A DNA stretch of 64,000 bases, taken from Chelatococcus sp. HY11 (lineage in GTDB: Bacteria > Pseudomonadota > Alphaproteobacteria > Rhizobiales > Beijerinckiaceae). The notes under the pieces were generated by a model. It was not told the DNA's origin, did no database searches, and saw only the letters and a list, made by a program, of their open reading frames with translations. Made by a program: the position numbers and the translations under genes. Numbering within the stretch: the first letter of the stretch is position 1; the number at the start of each line of letters is the position of its first letter. Where the stretch lies: NCBI RefSeq assembly GCF_018398335.1, contig NZ_JAHBRX010000001.1:372001-436000 (forward strand), given 5' to 3'. This document shows, piece after piece, positions 18,587 to 26,104 of the stretch.

Positions 18587-19629
18587 TGCGCGTGCTCGTC
18601 GCCACGGATGCCTGGCACCCGCAAATCAACGGCGTCGTGCGCTCGTTGGAGAATGTGGCGCGGGAGGCGCCTGAACTCGGCGCGGAGATCGTGTTCCTCA
18701 CGCCCGACATGTTTCGGACCTGGCCGATGCCGAGCTATCCGGAGATCAGGCTGGCGATCACCTTTGCCTCTTCGGTCAGGCGCAAGATGGCCGCGTTCAA
18801 GCCTGACTTCGTGCATATCGCGACAGAGGGGCCAATCGGGCTCGCCGCGCGACGCGCCTGTCTGAGAGAAGGCCAGTCCTTCACGACGAGCTATCACACA
18901 CGCTTCCCCGAATATCTCGCGGCGCGCCTGCCGGTGCCGACGGATTGGAGCTATGCCGCGCTCCGGCGTTTTCACAACGCCGGCGCCGGCATCATGGTCA
19001 GCACGGGTACGATCGAGCGGGAACTCGCCGCCAGGGGCTTTGGCCCGCTGATGCGTTGGTCGCGTGGTGTCGACGCATCGCTGTTCCGGCCCCGTCCCGA
19101 TGCTCCACGGCCTTTCGCGGGGCCGGTCTTCTTGTATGTCGGCCGCGTTGCCGTCGACAAGAACATCGAGGCCTTTCTGAAGCTCGACCTGCCAGGAACA
19201 AAGGTGGTGGTCGGGGATGGCCCGGCCCGGCCCGCCTTGCAGGCGACCTATCCTGAAACACGCTTCCTCGGAAGCCTCACGGGCAAGGCGCTCGCGGAGG
19301 TCTATTCGGTCGCGGATGTCTTCGTGTTCCCCAGCGCGACGGATACCTTCGGCATCGTGCTTCTGGAGGCGCTGGCGAGCGGACTGCCGGTGGCGGCCCT
19401 TCCGGTCGCGGGGCCGATCGATGTCATCGGCCCATCGCAATGCGGCGTGCTGGACCATGATCTCGGAAAGGCTGCCCTCGCGGCGCTGGAGATCCCCGGC
19501 GCGCGCTGCCGGGCCTATGGTCTCACCTTCACCTGGCAGGCCAGCGCGCGCCAATTCCTTGACAACATCCGCCTGGCGCATGGCGCCGCAACAGGCGGCG
19601 GTGACGGGGCCTTCGCCATCGCGTCCTGA
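18586..19629 (+). CDS. Glycosyltransferase family 4 (GT-B fold)
   Basis: A 347-residue cytoplasmic or membrane-associated sugar transferase. It begins MRVLVATDAWHPQINGVVRS, the standard N terminus of GT4 enzymes that glycosylate lipids (MGDG/mannosyl type). The SYHTRFPEYLAARL segment and the C-terminal DTFGIVLLEALASG nucleotide-sugar motif are present. That motif has Asp where the EX7E pattern has its first Glu. It is translationally coupled to the phosphoesterase upstream, a pairing seen in other Rhizobiales and consistent with membrane glycolipid synthesis. Donor and acceptor are not known. Confidence 0.88.
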   Translation: MRVLVATDAWHPQINGVVRSLENVAREAPELGAEIVFLTPDMFRTWPMPSYPEIRLAITFASSVRRKMAAFKPDFVHIATEGPIGLAARRACLREGQSFTTSYHTRFPEYLAARLPVPTDWSYAALRRFHNAGAGIMVSTGTIERELAARGFGPLMRWSRGVDASLFRPRPDAPRPFAGPVFLYVGRVAVDKNIEAFLKLDLPGTKVVVGDGPARPALQATYPETRFLGSLTGKALAEVYSVADVFVFPSATDTFGIVLLEALASGLPVAALPVAGPIDVIGPSQCGVLDHDLGKAALAALEIPGARCRAYGLTFTWQASARQFLDNIRLAHGAATGGGDGAFAIAS

Positions 19630-19658
19630 AGCGGCCCGGCGCCTGGTTCCAGGTCCTT

Positions 19659-19708
19659 CATTTCCGAGCATCGTCTTCGCGAGCGGCTGCCCGCTCCGCT
19701 CGGAAATG
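19659..19708. repeat. Intergenic palindrome of Rhizobiales mosaic-element type, copy 1
   Basis: An 11-bp perfect inverted repeat (CATTTCCGAGC at 19659 with GCTCGGAAATG at 19698) encloses a smaller stem, GAGCGG-CTGC-CCGCTC. Read on the minus strand it aligns well with the element at 57617 (GCATTT-CG-GCG-AG-GG ... CCG-TCGCG-AG ... ATGC). It separates two convergent genes and could also act as a bidirectional terminator, though the T tail is weak. Confidence 0.65.
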
Positions 19709-19710
19709 CT

Positions 19711-20580
19711 TTAAGTGAACCGGCGAAGCTTTTCCGAGGCGCTCATGGTCGTGAGGCCGGCCAGAATATCACCGGGAGAGCGAATGGGCTTGCGAGATCC
19801 CCTCTGCAGTGCGGACGCCTGCCGCGCCACAAGCGCTTCCAATTGTTCGCGAATGCTGGCGGTGTTGTGCATGACTGTCTGCTGGCTGGCGGCCTGTTCC
19901 GCGTTATTGACGACGAGCCGCACCGTCTGTGGCAGGTCCGGCGCGATGGCTGGCTCTCGGAGTGCGGCAGCCTCGGGCACCGGCCCGGCGTCACAGGCCT
20001 CGACGGCTTTCGACAGCCGCTGCTCGATCTGGTCCATCAGACGCGCCAGCAGGCGGAAGCGTTCGCTGATCGCCATGCTGTTCGCGGCGACGGCGTAGAG
20101 GCTCGTCAGGCGATCCCGCACCGCGCTATTGGCGATATCGTCGTGCGACTTTCCGGCCGACGTCTTGCTCCAGGCCATTTCCTGAATCAGCTCGGCGGCA
20201 TCGATGACGGCGGCCGTGGTCTTGTCCTGCGCGCGCGCCAAAGCCGTGAACGGGTCTTCGCTAGCCTCCCGGTCGAGCGCGGGCTGGCTTCCCGGCGCAA
20301 GCGCGATCTCGATACGCGTGCGCTCGATCAGACGCTGGATCTGAACGAGGCGGAAGCGCTGCCGGTCACGATCGTCGTCCCTTGTATCCGCATGGTCAGC
20401 GCGGCGACTGCTGCCCTGAAGGCGGCTCAACGCGTCGATCAGGGACTGGAGATCGGCATGGCGCTGGCGGCGCACATACTCCGCCAGAAACCAGCGTCCA
20501 CGCTCGGTCTCGGTGAGCGCCCGGGCGATTGCATCGTAGGTCGGCGACGACTCGATGGGACTGGCTTCGGATGTCAGCAT
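19711..20580 (-). CDS. Conserved protein of unknown function
   Basis: A 289-residue, mainly helical soluble protein that I cannot assign to a named family. The N terminus has a compact element, TETERGRWFLAEYVRRQRHAD, of a kind found in other alphaproteobacterial hypothetical proteins. The middle (residues about 105-205) is predicted helical, including RFRLLARLMDQIEQRLSKAVEA, and the tail is basic and polar. There is no signal peptide, TM segment or metal-binding motif. It is convergent with the glycosyltransferase and 108 bp downstream of the dipeptide epimerase on the same strand. Base composition resembles its neighbours, which supports a real gene. Confidence 0.75.
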   Translation of the reverse strand: MLTSEASPIESSPTYDAIARALTETERGRWFLAEYVRRQRHADLQSLIDALSRLQGSSRRADHADTRDDDRDRQRFRLVQIQRLIERTRIEIALAPGSQPALDREASEDPFTALARAQDKTTAAVIDAAELIQEMAWSKTSAGKSHDDIANSAVRDRLTSLYAVAANSMAISERFRLLARLMDQIEQRLSKAVEACDAGPVPEAAALREPAIAPDLPQTVRLVVNNAEQAASQQTVMHNTASIREQLEALVARQASALQRGSRKPIRSPGDILAGLTTMSASEKLRRFT

Positions 20581-20688
20581 ATGGTGCTCAGGTCGTTGGG
20601 CCAGCAGGCATGCAGGCTCATTCGACCCGACGATACGGGCGTCAGCGTAAAGGATCCTTTTACGGTGAGGGCGGAACCGGATTTTTCC

Positions 20689-21669
20689 TCACCCCCAGAG
20701 TTCCCGCGTCGGAGGGCTGACGACGCTGCCTTCATAGAGAAGGCCGCACGCCCGATCCTCGGCGAGGAGGAGCGGGCCGTCGAGATCGACGAAACGTGCC
20801 TTTGGCGTGAGGAGCATGGCGGGGGCCATGGCAAGGGAGGTGCCGACCATGCAGCCCACCATGATTCCGAAGCCCCTGGCCTCGGCCTCGGCGACGAGGG
20901 CCAGCGCCTCTGTCAGCCCCCCTGTCTTGTCGAGCTTGACGTTGAGGACGTCATAGAACCCCGCCAGTCGTGCGAGGTCGTCCCGCGTGTGCAGGCTTTC
21001 GTCGGCGCCGAGCGGGATGATGCCGCGATGGGCGGCGAGATGGTGATCCTCGCCCGCCGGCAGGGGCTGCTCGACCAGCGCGACGTCAGCACGCCGGCAA
21101 GCCGCGAGGTTCTCGGCCAGCGTCTCGGGTGTCCAAGCCTCATTGGCATCGGCGATGACGACCGCGTCAGGCGCCGCCGTCCGGACGGCAGCGATGCGCG
21201 CGGGGTCTCCGACGCCGCCAAGCTTGATCTTGAGGATAGGCCGCCCGCTGCGCGCGGCGGCTTCGCCCATGGCCTGCGGTGTGTCCAGGCTGATGGTGTA
21301 GGCCGTCGTGGCGCGAGGAACGCGCGTGATCCCCGCGAGCACATGGGCCGGAACCCCGGTCATCTTGGCCTCGAGGTCCCACAGGGCGCAGTCCAGCGCA
21401 TTGCGCGCGGCGCCTGCCGGCAGCGTTTCGCCAAGGCCTTGACGGTCGAGGCCGTTCTCAATGGCGGCGCGCTGGCTTTCGATGGTGGCCGCGACGCCGT
21501 CGACGCTCTCTCCGTAGCGGGCGTAGGGCACGCATTCTCCACGTCCGCTATGGTCCCCGTCGCTGATTGTCGCCGTCACGACGACCGCTTCCGTGCGGGC
21601 GCCGCGTGAGATGACAAATTTCCCCGCAATGGGGAAGCGTTCGATGGCGACGGTAAGACGGCGCGACAT
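20689..21669 (-). CDS. Dipeptide epimerase (L-Ala-D/L-Glu epimerase, enolase superfamily)
   Basis: A 326-residue muconate-lactonizing subgroup enzyme that would interconvert L-Ala-D-Glu and L-Ala-L-Glu released from murein. The catalytic set is visible: ILKIKLGG (KxK, first acid-base Lys), VIADANEAW (Asp metal ligand), VALVEQPL (Glu ligand), GADES (Asp ligand) and LNVKLDKTGG (second Lys). The ATG at 21669 with GAAGG in front gives the usual N terminus MSRRLTVAIERFPIAG. It fits with oligopeptide import in recycling murein peptides. Other dipeptide substrates occur in this family, so the exact specificity is inferred. Confidence 0.88.
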   Translation of the reverse strand: MSRRLTVAIERFPIAGKFVISRGARTEAVVVTATISDGDHSGRGECVPYARYGESVDGVAATIESQRAAIENGLDRQGLGETLPAGAARNALDCALWDLEAKMTGVPAHVLAGITRVPRATTAYTISLDTPQAMGEAAARSGRPILKIKLGGVGDPARIAAVRTAAPDAVVIADANEAWTPETLAENLAACRRADVALVEQPLPAGEDHHLAAHRGIIPLGADESLHTRDDLARLAGFYDVLNVKLDKTGGLTEALALVAEAEARGFGIMVGCMVGTSLAMAPAMLLTPKARFVDLDGPLLLAEDRACGLLYEGSVVSPPTRELWG

Positions 21670-21870
21670 GACAGGCCTTCTGGTGGATCCGGATATGACA
21701 GGCGCGGCTTTCGCCGTGATGTTGCAACGATGCAGCTTTATCACTTATTCCAACGGTACGGCATGGGTTTGCTCGACATCGACGGGTATCGCCGGTATCG
21801 GTGATTGCAGTGCCGTATACGGGAATCGCGACGTCCGCCGGGTGTGGACGTCAGCTGGCAAGACAGGTGC

Positions 21871-23004
21871 ATGAACGCAGGACCCACCGCCGCGACCGAA
21901 GAGGCTGGTAGCGAAATTAGGGCGACCCTCTCCGGGCTTTGGACGGCACCTTACGCGGCCGCTGTCGAGAAAGAGGCGCAGACCCTGCTTGACGCAAGTC
22001 AGGGTGCGGGGCGCGTCATCCTCGACATTTCAGGGATCCAGCGCCTCGATACGCTCGGTGCCTGGGTGCTCGATCGCACGCGCCATGAGCTAGGCGATCG
22101 CGGCTTGCACGCCGATTTCGTAGGCGCGCGTCCTGAGCAGAGCATTCTCCTCAATGAGATCGCCTACCGTAGCGGCAATGAATTAACAAAACGTCGGAAG
22201 TCCAGGCTCGTCGACTTTCTGGCGGAAGTCGGCGAGGCTGTCGTCAATGCCGGGCGGGACATGGCGCGCGGCATCAGTTTTCTTGGCGAAACGACGGCCG
22301 GGCTCGCGCGGGTTTTCGCGAACCCGAAGCGCTTCCGCTTGACGTCCCTTGTCAATCAGCTCGAGCAGGTGGCCTTCAGGGGCGTGCCGATCATCGCGCT
22401 TATTTCCTTTCTTGTGGGTTGCATCATTGCCCAGCAGGGCATTTTCCAGCTGCAACGCTTCGGCGCAGTCACCTTCGTGGTGGACCTGGTCGGCATTCTG
22501 GTGCTGCGCGAACTCGGCGTGCTGCTCACGTCGATCATGGTGGCCGGCCGCTCGGGCAGCGCCTTCACGGCGGAAATCGGCTCGATGAAAATGCGCGAGG
22601 AGGTGGATGCCTTGCGCGTGATGGGCCTCGATCCCATCGAGGTTTTGATCATCCCGCGGGTTCTCGCCTTGATCATCGGGCTGCCGCTGCTCACCTTCAT
22701 CTCGGAGATGGCGGCGCTGTTCGGTGGCGGATTGGTGGCGTGGATCTACGGTGGCATCAGCCCCGAGATCTATCTGGCCCGCCTGCAGTCGGCCATCGAT
22801 TTCAACACTTTCCTCGTCGGCATGATCAAGGCGCCGTTCATGGCGCTTGTCATCGGCCTGATCGCTTCCCTTGAAGGGCTGGCCGTCGCGGGATCGGCTG
22901 AATCTCTCGGCCGGCAGGTCACGGCCGCGGTCGTGAAGTCAATTTTCATGGTGATCGTCGTGGACGGCCTGTTCGCGATGTTCTTCGCCGCGATCCGCTT
23001 CTGA
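21871..23004 (+). CDS. mlaE: MlaE-family lipid ABC permease with fused N-terminal STAS (MlaB-like) domain
   Basis: Inner-membrane permease of a Mla/Mce phospholipid transporter, 377 residues. Residues about 15-115 form a STAS-like domain (GRVILDISGIQRLDTLGAWV), the role played by separate MlaB in E. coli. The permease follows with five or six TM helices and the family segments VAFRGVPIIALISFLVGCI, FGAVTFVVDLVGILVLREL and EIGSMKMREEVDALRVMG. The ATG at 21871 was chosen because an upstream start (21805) adds a non-conserved 22 residues. First gene of a four-gene operon, divergent from the epimerase. Confidence 0.93.
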   Translation: MNAGPTAATEEAGSEIRATLSGLWTAPYAAAVEKEAQTLLDASQGAGRVILDISGIQRLDTLGAWVLDRTRHELGDRGLHADFVGARPEQSILLNEIAYRSGNELTKRRKSRLVDFLAEVGEAVVNAGRDMARGISFLGETTAGLARVFANPKRFRLTSLVNQLEQVAFRGVPIIALISFLVGCIIAQQGIFQLQRFGAVTFVVDLVGILVLRELGVLLTSIMVAGRSGSAFTAEIGSMKMREEVDALRVMGLDPIEVLIIPRVLALIIGLPLLTFISEMAALFGGGLVAWIYGGISPEIYLARLQSAIDFNTFLVGMIKAPFMALVIGLIASLEGLAVAGSAESLGRQVTAAVVKSIFMVIVVDGLFAMFFAAIRF

Positions 23005-23011
23005 GGCGCAC

Positions 23012-23860
23012 ATGGACCAGCAGCTCGCACCAGCCAACGGCGGATCGCCTGAGCCGGGCTATGCCGACGCGGCGGATGGCCATGCCACAGAGCCCAATCG
23101 CGAGGTTGTTATCCGGGTCCGCGACCTGGAGGTCGGCTTTGGCGAGAAGACCATCATGAAGGGCCTGGACCTCGATGTGTATCGCGGCGAGATTCTTGGG
23201 TTCGTTGGCGCCTCGGGTATGGGCAAGTCCGTGTTGACCCGCACCATCCTCGGGTTGGTTCGCAAGCGCCACGGGACCATCGAGGTTTTCGGCGAGAATC
23301 TCGATGAACTCAGCGATGATTCACGTCGCGCTGTGGAGAGGCGATGGGGGGTTCTCTTCCAGCAAGGGGCCCTCTTCTCGGCTCTGACCGTCAAGCAGAA
23401 CATCCAGGTGCCGATGCGGGAATATCTCAACATGTCGGAACGCTTGCTGGATGAGCTGGCCATGCTGAAGATCGAGATGGTCGGCCTGAAGCCTGATGCC
23501 GCGGATAAATACCCGTCCGACCTTTCCGGCGGCATGATCAAACGTGCAGCCTTGGCGCGCGCTCTGGCGCTCGATCCAGAGATCGTCTTCCTCGACGAAC
23601 CGACCTCCGGTCTCGATCCGATCGGCGCGGGCGAGTTCGATGATTTGATCGCGACCTTGCAGAAGACGCTGGGCTTGACCGTCTTCATGGTAACCCACGA
23701 CCTCGACAGTCTTCATTCGGTATGCGACAGGATTGCAGCACTGGGCGAAGGACGTATCATCGCTCAAGGGTCAATCGAGGCTATGCTGGCATCTGACAAT
23801 GCCTGGGTGAAGGCATATTTCCATGGCAAGAGAGCGCGCGCAGTGATGGGTGATAGTTAG
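23012..23860 (+). CDS. mlaF: Mla-type lipid ABC transporter ATP-binding protein MlaF
   Basis: Cytoplasmic ATPase of the lipid transporter, 282 residues. Walker A is GASGMGKSVL, the signature is LSGGMIKRAALARAL and Walker B is EIVFLDEPTSGLDP followed by the H-loop VTHDLDSLH. The substitution of M-I-K for the usual Q-R-Q in the signature is characteristic of MlaF. A polar extension of about 30 residues precedes the ABC domain. It starts 7 bp after mlaE and ends 6 bp before mlaD. Confidence 0.95.
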   Translation: MDQQLAPANGGSPEPGYADAADGHATEPNREVVIRVRDLEVGFGEKTIMKGLDLDVYRGEILGFVGASGMGKSVLTRTILGLVRKRHGTIEVFGENLDELSDDSRRAVERRWGVLFQQGALFSALTVKQNIQVPMREYLNMSERLLDELAMLKIEMVGLKPDAADKYPSDLSGGMIKRAALARALALDPEIVFLDEPTSGLDPIGAGEFDDLIATLQKTLGLTVFMVTHDLDSLHSVCDRIAALGEGRIIAQGSIEAMLASDNAWVKAYFHGKRARAVMGDS

Positions 23861-23866
23861 CAAGCC

Positions 23867-24982
23867 ATGGAAACACGTGCCAACTACGCTCTGATCGGTC
23901 TCTTTACGCTTGCTGTCGTCACAGGCGCGTTCCTGTTCGTTTACTGGTTCGCGGCGTTGGGCAGCGGCGGTACGCGGGAATCCTATCGGGTGGTCTTCAC
24001 AGGTTCCGTGTCCGGCCTTTCTCGTGGCGCCTCGGTGCTTTTCAACGGCCTCAGGGTTGGTGAAGTGCGCAGCATCAGCCTGCTGCCGGAAGATCCACGC
24101 CATGTGGTCGCCATCGTCGACGTCGATTCCGGCATCCCGATCAATTCCGATACCAAGGCACGCCTTGAATACCAGGGTTTGACGGGGGTTGCCTCCATCC
24201 AGATGACGGGTGGAGATCCCAAGGCGCCGCCGTTGGTGGCGTCCGCCGGCCAGCCCATGCCGACGATCTACGCCGACCGGTCGGACTTCCAGGATCTCCT
24301 GGAAACCGCCCAGCGGCTGGCTCGGCGCGCTGATGACGTGCTGAACAAGATCGACAGCGTCGTGGGCGATGCGCAAACGCCAATCGCCAACACGGTCCGC
24401 AATGTCGAGAAGTTCTCCCAGGCCCTTGGCGACAATTCCGACAGCGTCAACCAGCTTCTGTCGAGCGCCGGAGAAACGGCGAAGAGCCTGTCGGGACTGT
24501 CGACCAGTCTCGAGGCGGCGATCAAGGCTGTCGATACGAGGAAGATCTCCGATATCGTCAACAACGTCGACCGGTTCACCGCCGCTCTAGGCGACAACGC
24601 CGGCGATGTACAGACGATCCTGCGCAACGTAAATTCGCTGACTGCCAAGCTGGACCGCGCGGCCGACCAGGTCGAAGGCGTGCTGAAATCGGCGCAGGGA
24701 CTGCTGAGTTCTCCCGACGGCAAGGGCGCGTTTGACCAGGTCGCCGAGGCCGCGCGGGCCATCCGCACACTCGCCACCAACCTCGACGCGCGAACAGCCG
24801 AGATCACCGCGGGCATCAAGCGCTTTACCGGCCCTGGCCTCGGTAACGTCGAGGCTTTGACGGGCGATGCGCGCCGCACGCTCAACGACCTCAATCGCAC
24901 CCTGCAGAGTGTGCAGCGGAATCCCCAGCAGTTCATCTTCGGCGCCAAGCCGAATTTGCCAGCCTATAGCGGCCCGCGCTGA
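23867..24982 (+). CDS. mlaD: MlaD-type MCE-domain lipid-binding protein
   Basis: Periplasmic MCE protein anchored by one N-terminal TM helix (YALIGLFTLAVVTGAFLFVY), 371 residues. The MCE domain spans residues about 38-120 (VVFTGSVSGLSRGASVLFNG, LEYQGLTGVASIQMTGG). A long helical tail follows with repeated amphipathic segments, much longer than E. coli MlaD (183 residues) and more like MCE proteins that build a periplasmic conduit. It forms an operon with mlaE, mlaF and the lipoprotein gene. No mlaC gene is adjacent, so the route to the outer membrane probably relies on the long tail and the lipoprotein. Confidence 0.93.
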   Translation: METRANYALIGLFTLAVVTGAFLFVYWFAALGSGGTRESYRVVFTGSVSGLSRGASVLFNGLRVGEVRSISLLPEDPRHVVAIVDVDSGIPINSDTKARLEYQGLTGVASIQMTGGDPKAPPLVASAGQPMPTIYADRSDFQDLLETAQRLARRADDVLNKIDSVVGDAQTPIANTVRNVEKFSQALGDNSDSVNQLLSSAGETAKSLSGLSTSLEAAIKAVDTRKISDIVNNVDRFTAALGDNAGDVQTILRNVNSLTAKLDRAADQVEGVLKSAQGLLSSPDGKGAFDQVAEAARAIRTLATNLDARTAEITAGIKRFTGPGLGNVEALTGDARRTLNDLNRTLQSVQRNPQQFIFGAKPNLPAYSGPR

Positions 24983-25023
24983 TGGGCCGCTTCCCTTCAC
25001 TACACCAGCGCTCTGGAGACGTT

Positions 25024-25647
25024 ATGATGGGTTCTGCGAGCGAGCCGCGCGGCGGCAGTACCCGGGGTCGGTCCGTGGACAGGCGCGGCTGGTCCTTCCG
25101 AGCCTTGTCGTTGATGGTGACCCTCGGTTTGAGCGCCTGCGCCTCGCCGCCGCCGCCAACCTTTGATCTCACCGCGCCGAGCAGTGGTTTGAGCGCGCGT
25201 GGTGGACGCCAGCTCGCCGTGACCGAGCCGGTCGCGCTCGAGACGCTCAACAGTCAGCAGATCGTCGTCCACGACAAGGCGGGGGCCGTCTCAAGCCTGA
25301 CCGGTGCCCAGTGGAGCGACAGGTTGCCGGCCCTCGTGCAGACCCGGCTGATCGAGACCTTCGCGAATGCCGGACAGTTACGCCGGGTGGGGCGGCCGGG
25401 AGATGGCACCATCGCCGCCTTCCAGCTGGCGACGGAGTTGCGCCAGTTCTACATCACGGCTGGCACTGGCGAGGCTGTCGTACAGATCGCCGCGCGCGTC
25501 ATCGATGCCGCGACAGGGCAGGTGATATCCGCCCGGATCTTCACCGCCAAGGTACCGACCACTGGCACCTTGTCCGGCCCGGCGGGCGCGGCGGCGCTGA
25601 ACGAGGCGCTGGGTGTCGTCCTCAGGGATATCGTGCGCTGGGCCTGA
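25024..25647 (+). CDS. ABC-type transport auxiliary lipoprotein (PqiC/COG3218-like)
   Basis: Probable outer-membrane lipoprotein that works with MCE transporters, 207 residues. A basic N terminus and hydrophobic stretch (RALSLMVTLGLSAC) lead to a lipobox LSAC. The mature part has the PqiC-like pattern DKAGAVSSLTGAQWSDRLPALVQTRLIETFANAG. The ATG at 25024 has GGAGA upstream. An alternative ATG at 24982 overlaps the mlaD stop (TGATG) but would make an unusually long leader. It completes the lipid-transport operon. Confidence 0.86.
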   Translation: MMGSASEPRGGSTRGRSVDRRGWSFRALSLMVTLGLSACASPPPPTFDLTAPSSGLSARGGRQLAVTEPVALETLNSQQIVVHDKAGAVSSLTGAQWSDRLPALVQTRLIETFANAGQLRRVGRPGDGTIAAFQLATELRQFYITAGTGEAVVQIAARVIDAATGQVISARIFTAKVPTTGTLSGPAGAAALNEALGVVLRDIVRWA

Positions 25648-26051
25648 TCCGGCCCGCGCGCTCTTCGCGCTCCTGAAATCTCGCGGCCTGAGGGCTCATC
25701 GGTAAGCAGGCGTGCGCGCGCCTTCCGGACGCGCCTCTCGATCGGGCGCGCGATCCGTCAGCGTGCGTCCCATAACGCCCCTCGCGGCGTACCCGGTCCC
25801 GCTCCGGGCCTCCTATTCTGATTCCGGAAATACGGGTATCCCGCTGATCGCGGATTCTTTTTCGGATCGGTCGCGCGGCCTTGGGCCTTCGCCGAAGGCG
25901 GTTTGGGGCCTTCGCCGGAGAGGATGCCCGCCTGCGTGAAACGGGATCGGAGGAAGGCCCGGCTCCAAGGTCTTCAGAAATTGATTCAACGAAAGCCGCG
26001 AAATCCCGAGGTACAGCGTGCTCGTGGGCGGCGCTGCGCAGCATCTGAATC
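25648..26051. other. Non-coding spacer, no gene recognised
   Basis: About 400 bp after the lipid-transport operon. It holds two imperfect copies of a short GGGCCTTCGCCG element about 25 bp apart (near 25881 and 25907), but no convincing open frame with a ribosome site and no known regulatory motif. The right end is the strong terminator at 26052. Confidence 0.5.
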
Positions 26052-26090
26052 AAAAGCGGGCCCGATCCTGTTGATCGGGCCCGCTTTTTT
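26052..26090. terminator. Strong bidirectional Rho-independent terminator
   Basis: A perfect 16-bp stem (AAAAGCGGGCCCGATC, 5-nt loop CTGTT, GATCGGGCCCGCTTTT) with a further T run on the plus strand and four T within the stem on the minus strand. It separates the plus-strand lipid operon from the minus-strand giant gene and probably ends transcription from both sides. Confidence 0.92.
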
Positions 26091-26104
26091 ACGTCGTCAT
26101 CGTA

